A stretch of DNA of 64,000 bases from Acanthosepion pharaonis (Eukaryota; Mollusca; Cephalopoda; Sepiida; Sepiidae). The DNA lies in NCBI GenBank assembly GCA_903632075.3, contig CAHIKZ030001201.1, positions 402,501 to 466,500 on the forward strand, written 5' to 3'. The notes below the pieces were generated by a model. It did no database searches and was not told the DNA's origin. It saw only the letters and a program-made list of their open reading frames with translations. A program made the translations under genes and the position numbers. Positions 13,201 through 25,200 of the stretch are shown in pieces (within the stretch, counting starts at the first letter, position 1; each line of letters begins with the position of its first letter).

Positions 13201-14768
13201 ATCATTCATTTCTCTGAATTAACTTCTGAAGTTAACAAAATAGGAAATATTTATGAAAAGAGGGAGGAAAAAAGCACAACCTTTTTCGTTCTGCCTTTTC
13301 ATGAGCCTTTTGTGCCCTTTTGGCATCTTTGACTTTTTCCTTAGATTCCTTGGCTTTTTGTTTAACTTTCTCTTTTGTCAGTTCTCCCTCCTCTTCACCC
13401 TCTGCTTCCTCCTCCTCCTCTTCCTCTTGTTCTGTAGATTTTGTACTTGCTTCTTGGTAGTACTCCTTGTACTCAATTTCAGCATCAAATTTTCTCAGTG
13501 TAAATATTCCACTCACTAAAAAAACTAAATAAAAAGTTAAAATATTAAAATAAATACTGATCTTTGGATTATTTTGCAAATTTAAAAAAAAAAAAAAAAA
13601 ATTCTGTCAAGCCTAGCACAAGGCCATTCCTTTGAAAATGAATAAATAAAATAGAGAATAATGTAGTTGCCATGAAATTTAACATTTTTAAAAGCAAGTA
13701 TCCCACTTTAAAAAAAAAAAAAATTTTTTTTTAAAATACCCTGTCAATTTGAATTAAAATCAGTGTTGCTAAAATCTTCTACCTGGGACCACTATTTTTC
13801 AGAATTTGATATTAGTAATATTAAAATTCTTTGGCTTGGTTTTATGGCACATCAACCTTTTTTCCAGATTATTTAATACAGAATCCTGTTGTACAGTACA
13901 AATAAACAGGTGGCTTTTTTGGATAGGAGGCACCCCAGCACTGTGATGCAGTCAGCATATTCCTGATCCAAAATGACAGGATGATAATACTGAAAAGTAT
14001 ACAAATATTTCAAGCCTGATAAACAACACTCATGATATGTTTTTTTTTATCTTTTTATGTTATGAAGAATAATCAAGTCTGTTAATAAAATTATATTAAA
14101 GCTATTAACATATTTGGTCTTAAGTTCTGCTTGGCTGCCTTAAATAATGATTAACTGATATATTGATAAAAATACTTTTAAAATTATGGAATAATAAAAT
14201 AAAAAGAAATAAAAGTCTGCAGGTTTTATGCCAAAGCCAGCTTTTTTTATGCCACAAGCACAAAATAAAACATAGTTGACAAAAAGATTTATTATAGAAC
14301 CTAAAGGAAAATAATTGAAGAAAGTTTACTGTCGTAGTATCAATGTCAGCACAAAAAAAAAAAAAAAAAAAATGTATAAAATGTGAATTTAAAAAAAAAT
14401 AATCTCTCAGCATATATTTTTCTTTTTTGGTAGAAAAACTTTCATATTTTACTATTTTTGTTCTATATTGCTCCAGAATGATAAACAGTTTCATAAAACT
14501 AAAAATTTTTAATAATAAAAAAATCATTTCATCTGTGGTTTGTCTAAATAAAAAAACATACTGAAAACAAAGTATGCAATAATGTGAAGTGAAAATTTAA
14601 TAAGAAATTTTAAAGTGAAATTAAGTTTTAAATATCAATGATGAATGCTGTAGAATTTCTTTTTTAATTTCACATTGATGTACATCAGAAATATTCCAGA
14701 TATTAGAATATTTTTTATATTATCCTAATTATTGACATTAATTTCTTAAAAAAAGAAAAATTGAAAAC

Positions 14769-14830
<62 letters not shown>

Positions 14831-16206
14831 AAGACATTTTTATGTTTATACATTTTTTTTTTTTTTTTTATAGATACAAATATTTAAGTAAATGCTCTGT
14901 TATAATAAACAGTATTAACATTTACTGACCTGAATGCCCAAGAAATTGTCATAGAAAATGTACGTCCCCCGACAGGAATTGAACCTGTATTCTATACGGA
15001 ATCGTCATATAGCCTGACGTACTTTTACCGATTTCACCACAGAGGAGCATTTCGGTTTGTCCATTTATGTGTGTGTGTGTGTGTGTATGTCTATGAATAT
15101 ATATATATGTGTGTGTATATATGTTTGTCCATTTCATAATGTGTGATGTCATTTGTTTACATTTGGATACTCATCGAGCAGATATTAATGTACATGAGAA
15201 AATCATGGAAAATTGTAGTTTAAAAACAGTAAAATTGACCTTGCTAAATGAAACACTATATATATCTCATCACTAACTTTGAAGAGATCTATAATTTTAC
15301 TGCCTATAACACTAGCCCTAAATCATTACGCCACTTCCACCCAGGTCTCTAAGTTATATTAGTTAACTTTGTACGAAGGACCAATCTCTTGCTCAGCCAT
15401 CACGTCCATCCATCACTAAAAATTACTGTTGAGAAATAAATTTTCATGTACTTCATTGCCTAATTCTTAATTCTGCTTATGGAAAGGATGAAATTAACCT
15501 CCATGTAGGTAATTTAAACTTGATTGAAAAACAACAAGTGTAAATTGTTTTAATATTTTGATGTTTGTTTATATCATTACCAAAATATTACAAATGAAAG
15601 GTGGTAATTTGACTAAAGACATGAAAGTAACCAATGTTCTTAAAATTCTACGTCTGTTTTCATTAATCTCTTTTTTGAAATTTTTGACAATCATTTCAAT
15701 TTCTTTTTTCGTTGTTCTGTGATTTCTGCACAACTTTTTCACAATTTCTCAAATTATATTCCAATCAATTAATAACATTGCAAAATCTTATTTTACTTTC
15801 GAAGTTATACCTTTCTTATGACCCATGTCAATGTTTTTAGTATCTGAAATTAAAAATTGACTATTATATATATATATATATAAATATAGGTAACTACACT
15901 CATCTCGGAAAACCTTCAGTTTCTTGATTTGCTAATAATCTAATCAATCAATCTAGAAGGAAAAAAAGGTTTTAAAAAAAGAAAGAGCTATGACCTTGAA
16001 CGTCTGTTGAAAATAATCGTACAGCATACAGGTCCAAAGCCCAAAGAAAAAAACCCTGATACGAGTAATCAACTAACTTAAAAGTGCTCAATACAAAAGT
16101 AGAGCAGACCTAGTCAAACCTAGAGAGCCAGACAAACCTACCAAGGTTTCACCTAAGCTGATTGTCAGGGCTTAGGTGAAACCTTGGTAGGTTTGTCTCT
16201 AGGTTT

Positions 16207-16263
<57 letters not shown>

Positions 16264-19200
16264 GAGAAAGTGAGATTCCATTTTCATCTGTACCTATTTC
16301 AACTTTGACACCTAGGTGTTACTGTTCTAATGTCCGGGACATTTCTTTTAAGTTGCAGGAGACAGTGTAGAAAGTCTGTGATGCCATTTTTTGATATGTA
16401 TTTGTGTGTGAGTTTTGGTGAGACAGAGAGAGAGTATAAAAGCTGTCTGTAGATATTGGTATAAGGGAAGAAAAGTTTGAACTTTTTTTGACAAATTTTC
16501 ATTCCTGAATGAATAAATAAACCAATGTTTTCTTTTTAATTTACTGACAATTTACTTTTCTACACAATTTTGCCAGGGAACTTTGGTATGTTTTTATGGG
16601 TAAAAGATATGCTGACAGGCTAAATGTTGCTTCTTATTAAGTTTGAGTACCAAAATATCTCATATACCCAGCTTATTAATAGCAAAAATGTCCAATGTTT
16701 ATGAATGTCCGACATTCATGAAAGAAGGTACATTTTAACTATGGAGCACCAAAAAAGAGCCGCTCTTTTTTTAATGAAGTTGGAGCTGGAGCAGCTCTTT
16801 TTGCAAACAAGAAGCCAGCTCCAATTGGGAGTGAGAGCAGCTCCAAAAATTTACATAGTATATTTATTATATAAGTGTTATATAGGAATGAAGTGTCACT
16901 GTTGACACTGGAGTTTGAACACAGATCACCAGAGAGCAAACACAGGTGATCCCATTTTGAATAAGTAGATCACGTGATGGTAAAGAAAATGTATATATGA
17001 AAATTAGCATGGCATCGAATTGATCACTATTTCTACTCTGTCCTCTATTACTATATGGATCACTATTTTCTATACTATTTCTCTATATGGATCACTATTT
17101 GGTGGTTACTATTCGAGCGAGTGCTATTGAGCAAGTACTATTAGTGCAAGTGTTATTTGAAGGCATCTGACACTAGTATAACAATTACTATGGTGTTACT
17201 ATAGTTGTATCTGATTACAAAGTCTCTACTAAAACGAGCATTATGAAAGTGACAACGAGTATTCATTGACATTACAAAAGTGGCAACGAGTGTTTGTTGA
17301 CATCACAAAAGTGGTGACGAGGACTCATTGAACTTACATGAGGATTCCTTCAATTTATATGAGGAAAAACAATCTGAAAAATATTCAGCAGAATAGAGTG
17401 GAATGGAAAAATTAAAATCTATCATGATTCAAATGTTGGCACTACACAAACAACAAGAACAGTTGCAGCAACAAAAAATACAAGAACAGCAATTGCAGCA
17501 ACAAAAACAACATGAAAATCAATTACAACTACAGCAACAGGTTTTTTTTGAGTTGCTTACCAATGGAAGGGAAAACTTTAGATTCTTTGACTGCAGATGC
17601 TGTTGCTAATTCAGTCAGTGAATTTATATACAATCCAGATAAAGGGATAACTTTTCCATTTTATTATAGAAGATACAAAGGGATCTTCAAAAGGAATTCT
17701 TCACGTTGGAATTGTAACAATATTTAGCATGACCGAACGGAAGAAATTGCATTAGTTTATACTATTGATTATTAGAGACCAAAATGAAGAAAATCATATT
17801 AGGTGATGTTCTATTCTGTTTCCAATATGAACAGAGAAAAAAAAAAAAAAAAAAAAGACGATATAAAGAAAATAACGCCAACCAGAAAACTTGAAAATCA
17901 CCCCTTAAAGAAATTAGTCGAGACTTCCGTTCCGTGGTCAGCTTGTTAGGAACAGGGGTTGGGAAGAAGACAATTGGTGATTTTACTCCGAATTCTTCTG
18001 TATATAAAGACTTTCTTTTCTACAACGTACTCAGGTGTTGTTCTGTTTATATTTGGTGCCGTTTCATTTACCCAATTGTGCGTCTGCATCTAGATTGGTT
18101 CGACTTGACGGAGAGACACTTAGCGAAAACCCACGTAGCTTCCTTGAGATCAAATTCACAGTGTGGGCAAGGGAGTTCATTGTGGGTGGAGTCAACTCAG
18201 AGACCGGCTTCTAGCTACCTGTTTCGTCGCTGTCAACGAAGAATCTGTTCCGGAATGAGGGACCTTCATGGCCTGGTTCTCGGAAGGCCAATCCAATGCC
18301 GTGGGATGGTCACAGAATAACGAAAAGAAAGTTTGGTTATTATTAAGGAAATTGTCCCCTACTGAACATGAAAAATATGTGAATTATTATGTTTTGCATA
18401 AAAAAAAAGGGAAAACAAAAAAAACAAACAAACGAACAAACCAGGTGAGATAAAATTTGATGAGACTGTTCTAATACTATCAAATATTTTTGGTGTAGGA
18501 GTTCATTATTTAATACACAATGGCAATGTTTTAACTTAGTAAAGTCTGACAATGAAGATTTTGTCACTTATGCAGGAGTTGTGAATCAAGAATGTGAGAA
18601 ATTCAAGTTAAATGAATTAACTCTGGATTTATTTAAATGCCTGATATTTATACAGGGTTTAACTTCTAATAAGGATGTGGAGATAAGGTCTAGGATACAG
18701 TGGCGTAGCTAAAGGGGGGGCAGGGGGGCGGACCGCCCCGGGTGTTACACAGGAGGGTGACACAATGTCACCCCCAACAAAATTTTTCAACCAGGCTATG
18801 GTGCCAAAAATAGTCTGAAAACAGTGGTGGAGACACAGGGTTTCGCAGGCGGGCAGATGACTCCCCAGAAATAATTTATGACCCCCCAGTTTTGTCCCCA
18901 CCGTCAGAAATTTTTTAATAAATTGTCAGGAAATTTGTGAGTATGAAAAATAGCAATGTTTTCAGCTTTTGATTTGAACTGATTATTTTGTGGTATTGGA
19001 TTTTGTCTTGGATCATACATGTAAACAGTAATGTACCAGTAAGTAGAGCATGTATGAAAATTCAGCTACAGCTAACCATTCAGCATAGGGTGAATTGGGG
19101 TCATTGGGGTGACATTTGAGCAGACCTCTCCGGGTGACATTTACTCTAGCTATGCCACTGCCAGGATACTAGCTAAATTAGAAATGGATCCCAAATTAAC

Positions 19201-22200
19201 TCGCCAGAAAATAACGGAAGAGTGTCAGATGTATTGTGGATTTGAAACTTGATACCACAAAGGTTGAGGAAAGAGACATTTCGCAATTACATAGCATCTG
19301 ACCATCTAAGAGAAAAGACTGTAGACTCCTAACAGAACAGTAAAAAAAAAAAAAAAAAAGACTATAAACCTCCCTCAATAGCTAATACTTGCCATGGTTG
19401 TGAAAGTAAGCATTTTAAAGTGATTGTTTTTTCAAGAACAAAAAATGCTACAAATGTGGGAGGGTAGGACACAAAAGTACATGTTGCAGGTACAAAAAAA
19501 AAAAAAAAAAATAAAACATATGTGAACATGATAGATACATGTAGTAACAATAAGAAGCCTAAAAGGGAAACATCTCAAAAAAGGAAATTTGTTTTTGTGG
19601 AAATTAATCATGTAAAAATAAAATTGCAACTAGATACAGGATCTGATATCACTATCATAAATGAACAGATATGGAGAAATATGAGTAAACCCAGTTTATT
19701 GACTTCTGATAAATTTGTGCATGGAATCTCAGGAAAGAGATTGAACTTTTTAGGTGAATTCAGCTGTAATGTTTCTTTTGTGGGAAAAACCAAAAAAAGC
19801 AGTGTTGTTTGTATTAACGAATACTGCTAACTTGTTTCGAACAGACTGGATTGCATTGTTTGGTCTTTGGAACCTTCCAATTAACTCTTTGCAACAAGAT
19901 AATTATCGTTACCCCAGTACTAAAACAACTGAAAAACTAAAAAAGTGAACTAAAACAACTGAAAAATTGAAAAGTGAACTGAAAAAGAGTTTTCCAGAAA
20001 TTTACTCTGAAGGTCTAAGGACATGCACAAAAGTTAAAAGACAATGTAACACCGACTTTTAAGCCCAAAAGTAGTGTACCTTTTGCAGCCTTAGATCCAA
20101 TTAATAATTAATTGGACAGACTAGAAAAATTAGGTGTGATGTCAAAAATAGACTATTCCGAAAGGGCATTACCAACAGTCTTCGTTAAAAAAAAAAAATA
20201 GAATAATAAAATCCATATATGTGCTGATTTTTCAATGAGGTTAAATGAAAGTTTAAAACATCCGTTACAAAGTCCAGAGGAAATTTTTGCCAAATTGAAT
20301 GGAGGTAAATTTTTCTCTAAATTGAACCTAAGTACTAGTGGACAAAGATTGCACAAAATTATTAACAATTAACACTCATAGAGGGTTATACAAATTCTAC
20401 TGCCTTCCTTTTGGTATAAAGGTAGCATCAAGTATATTCCAACAGATAATGGATACCATGCTTGCCAGTTTGGATTGTGCTCAAGTGTGACGTCCCTCTC
20501 TACAGCCTTCGCTCGCTCCTTGCTGCTTCGTTCGGGTGTTGATGCTCCAAACGTGACGTCCGCCTGTCTGCGTCAGTCGTGTTGTCCCGTCCTGTGATGA
20601 TCAATTGGCTTGGTATTGGTCGTGGCACCCAAATGTGACGTTCTAACCTTTTGGTGATTCAGATGGGAATCTGGTCAGATCCGATATCAGCCTCGTCGTT
20701 CCCAACTCGCTTCTAATGTCTGGTTACCAAAGTAACTGCGTTGATCTCCAGTCCGCCTACCCACGTTGTGAATTGATCTTAGGTAGATGAAATCAATCAG
20801 TCATTGGGGCCGTAATGCAAGTTGAGTTCAAACGAGGGTGGTATCACACAAATATGTATAAAAGAAAATAAAATGATAACTCAAAAGTTCAAGGTATCAA
20901 AAAAAAGGATAACAATACTTTTATATCTGGTTGCTGGATACATAGGACTGCGTCTATCTCCGACCGCTTATATGGATTGTGACACGTTGTTTTTTGTTAG
21001 GTGAGTTTTAACATCTTAAGTTGTCTGTTCTTTAAGAAATTGGTTCTTGGTGTGTCTTCAGGCGATAGTCGAAAAACTTATTTTGGTGGTATGGATCTAA
21101 GTCACTCTTCAAAATGAATTGTTCTAGGCTTGAAGATGAGTTCGGAAGTTGCGCGAATCTTTCAAGTCAGCTCTGCGAGGCCTGCTTCAACTGAGCACTC
21201 TGGAAAACCGGAGTCCGAACTTAACTGAACTTTGGATTGAACTGATTTTTGCTCGCTGCGACTTTGCTTATATGGACGCCGACCAAAACCGGGGTGGGCT
21301 TTGCCGGGGTTGGAGGTTCCTCGATAATTCTAAATCCATATCCACTTCTTTTATTTTTGGTCAGGAATTTTCCACTCCTTTCCATTTTTGGAAGTCTTCT
21401 CTTACTCCCACCTTCTCTTATTCTCATATGGATATCTCACCATACTTCAGAGGGGCGTCAACGATTCTCCCTACTTCTTCATAGCAACTTCTCATACCTA
21501 TCCTCTAAATGGGCAGCGGCTCCCCCCCCCCTTGCGTCACGTGATCACCTCCGCCTGGCCCTCGTTGACATTCGGCCAATGGCGTCCAACTGGGTGGGTG
21601 TGATCCGGCTAGCTTTGTTTTAGGAAAAAAATATATCTTGCTCAAAAAAAAAAAAAAAATTATCTTTTTCTTTTCCTTATCACAGCTCTCATCCCCAATG
21701 TCACCTGGGATCTATCAATGCCAATTATCAAGTGGAGTAGTCATCTAGCGAAACACAGCCGATCCCCGTCCCGAAAAAACAGTTTCATTGTCCTAGCCGT
21801 ATTTGCATTCCTGGTGCCAATTTCTGATAACATAGTTTTATTATCATAACCGAATTCTAACACCCATAGATGTCTTGTCAAAACAGCAAAGACTTAACCC
21901 AGGGTTGGCTTCATGTGCGGTTAGCAGACGACCTATTAAATCCTTTCCTGACAATATTGTTTGCCCCCTCTGACACAGTTAATTTTTCTTATCTATCCAA
22001 AGCTCTGTATTCACCTGTTCCTTGTCAGGCAATCCTACGACACTGGTGGTCAGAATTTTCCATTATCAAAATAACATTGTCAATGTGTCTCGGTCGTGGG
22101 TGGTTTCTTTTATCATCTAAGCTTAAGTCTCGCCTCTCTTTTCCTTTCTTTCCTTTCTCTTTTTCCTTTCTTTTTTTTCCTTTTTCCTTTGCTTCCAAAA

Positions 22201-25200
22201 TGGTGTCACACAAGCATATTTAGATGATGTACTTATGTAAAACCCAAAAGCAACATACAGAAGATGTTAAAAAAAAAAAAAAAAGAAAAAAAGTAAAAAG
22301 AAGTATTTGAGAGAATCAAAGAATATGGTTTTAAGATTAGTGAAGGAAAATGCAAATTGTTTATGCTCAGACTTAAATATCTAGGACAAATTATCAATGA
22401 AAATGATAGCTGACCAGATCCTTCAAGGGCAAGCGCAAAGAAAGATATAACCGCTCCAACAAATGTAACAAAGTTACAAGCATTTTTAGGGCTTGCTAAC
22501 TGCTATCATATATATGTATGAATTAAAAGCTCCCTTGAATAACCTGCTGAAGAAAGATGTGAAATGGAATTGGTCAGATAAATGCCAAAGTGCTTTCAAA
22601 GAGATCAAGAAAGTCTTAACATTGGATTTGTCACCAGCTCATTTTGACCCTAAATTAAAGATTGTGGTTGCATCAGATGCAAGTGATTTGAGTATTGAGG
22701 CAGTGATACTACACAAATGAGGATGGAACAACTAAACTAATAGCTTATGCTTCACTATCATTGATTGCAGCTGAAAAAAAGCTACAGCCAGATAGAAAAG
22801 GAAGCATTGGTCATCATATTTGCTATCAAAAAGTTTCATAAATTCATACATGGTAGAGAATTCATACTACAGACAGACCATCATCCATTATTGTCCATAT
22901 ATGGCTCAAAAAAGGGTGTTCCCACACATACAGCAAATAGACTGCAGCACTGAGGAAATATCCTATTGAATTATAATTATAAAATGGAATTTCTACCATT
23001 CAAAAAATTAAGTCATGCAGAAGGATTGTATAGACTAATACCAAAATTCTACAAACCACTTGAAGACAGTAATTTTGGCGATAAGGGCTGAAAATGAAAT
23101 TTATCACATATACATTACTACAGAACTGGCCACAACATTGGAGGAAATAAGAATTAAATCTGAAAAAAAGTTGATTTTATAATGAAAATGAAGAAGCAAT
23201 TAATATCTAAAGGAAAAAATATTACTGGAAATAATGTATTTTCATTATGTAATAGTGTACTTATATACCCAGAAAGAATTGTGATACCAGCATTGTTGCA
23301 AAAATGTATGCTAAAAGAATTTCACATAGGACATCCAGGAATTTCTAGAATGAAATCTTTAATGAGGTGTTATACTTACTAGCCAAAAATGGATTAAGAT
23401 ATCAAAAATTTAGTTAAATCATGCAGAGGTTGTGCTCTGGCAGTGAATTCATCACCTATCAAAATTCAACCTTGGCCGAAATCCGATATGTCATGGTGCA
23501 GAATACATATAGACTTTGCAGGACCGTTAAATGGAGCATACTATCTAGTAGTAGTTGAAAGTTACACTAAATGGCCAGAAACATTAGAATGTAGAAGACT
23601 AACTTCTGTAGTAATGATAAATTTCCTACACAAGATTTTTGCAAAGTTTGGTGTTCCTGACTATAGTTTCAGATAATGGGACTCAATTCATATTTAGTGG
23701 ATTTAAGTTTTTTTGCAAATCATCATGTAGTGATACTGGCAAATTAATATGCCTAATTTGCATAAGTGCAAGAGAAAGCTTATATAACTCATCACTAAGA
23801 ATAACGTAGGAGGAAGACAAGCTTAGCGACTGACTAGTGCTAAACTTTGACTTCACATCAATGGCGTCACCGATAGGATCCCATTTGTCTCAAGAAGATT
23901 CAGATTTCATGGATGCATGGATTCGCTGTTTTTCTGCCACTGCGAGAAGTAAAAAGCTGAAAGACAGCAAGGAGAAGGGAGGCGAAAATGAAATTACAGA
24001 TTTATTTTTGGCTACAGCTGGATTCGAGGCGATAATGAAAGTCTCCACTATGGCATATCCTACAAACTTGGAAGACCTTTCAAAAAAATAAGTCAGATTA
24101 TAAGAAGAATTACGAGAGCCAAGAAAAGGCTGGTAGTGGCAGAAAGAACGAAATTCATGTCGATGAAACAATAAATTGACGAACCAATTATAAAATATCT
24201 ACACCGTCTACGAAATGCGAGTAGATATTGCGAATTTGAAAAACTCAGACAAGACGAACAGACTATTGAAGAGGACTTGATTCAATTAAGGTTAATTGAA
24301 GGTATGTGCAATGTATCACACCGATATAAAATAATGGAACAACTACAAATAGGAAATATGTCTTTAAATACATGCATTGACTTTATACAGCAACAAGAAT
24401 TAATATAGAAATACCATCATAAAAGTCAACCCAGCGAACAAATATTTGCTGATACGTACATGTTAAAAAAGATAAAATGTTTGTATTGTGGATGTGAACA
24501 CAAAATAAAAAGGGAAAAATGCCTAGCATTTGGAAAAACCTGTACAAATTGCTTAAAAAAAAAAAAAAACCATTTTCAAGCAGTATGCAAATTCAAAAAG
24601 AAAAACGTTGAAAGAGTTGAAGAAAACAAAACCAATATGGAAGTCTTCACATTAAAAAATAAGAATATAGAAAAAATTGAACAAAAGAAAAAAAAGACAT
24701 TATACTAAAGGTTAAAATCAACAACTGCAATTTAGATATGTAAATTAATGCTGGAAGTGAAGTAACGCTGATACCAAAAAATTTATGGGAACGCATTGGA
24801 AAGCCACCTTTACGAAAGAGCAGTTTACAACTCCGCTAATTTGATGGGTCGGTCATAAAAACTTTAGGATACTTTGAAGGTTCCTTGGAGTTAGAAGATA
24901 AATTTGAAGTAATACCTATAATTGTCACAAGTTGTAAAAAGAACCACAGACTTCTTGGAAACGATGTGCTTAATATAAATTCTACCAAATTAATTAATGA
25001 GATAAAAATGGAAAAAACCGGAAAGTTAAAAACTATAAAGCGAGTTTAAAATTAAAATAAAATGTCTCCCCCTCTTATTATGAGGCACGAAAATTACCAG
25101 TACATTTGTTGCTATTAGTAGTAACAAAACTACGAAAATTAATAGAACAAAACCTTCTTGAACATGTTCCCCCTGGGGGTAGCAAGTAGGCATCATCCAT

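Larger units (their letters stand above)
17403..19500 (+). pseudogene. Gag of element 1, split by two insertions
   Basis: It opens with a Gln-rich N-terminus at 17403 (KQQEQLQQQ repeats, likely coiled coil). After a frameshift comes FIYNPDKGITFPFYYRRYKG up to the insertion at 17713. The frame resumes at 18315 with NEKKVWLLLRKLSPTEHEKY, continues past the hAT-like insertion with LAKLEMDPKLTRQKITEEC, and ends in zinc knuckles (CHGC near 19392; CYKCGRVGHKSTCC at about 19447-19490). This is structural capsid/nucleocapsid of a Gypsy element, non-functional. Confidence 0.8.

Noticed and set aside
14120..14527. 135-codon minus-strand open frame
   Set aside because: Phe/Leu/Ile-rich low-complexity product across a poly(A) tract, with no homology.
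15300..15345. Another tRNA-SINE on the minus strand
   Set aside because: A-box-like text only, with no B box at the right distance.
17934..18320. 128-codon frame
   Set aside because: Spans the solo-LTR insertion and its junction, so it is not an ancestral coding sequence.
21149..21623. Overlapping 111- and 124-codon frames
   Set aside because: Lie inside the TG...CA insertion, in a GC-richer segment where long random frames are expected. No domain seen.
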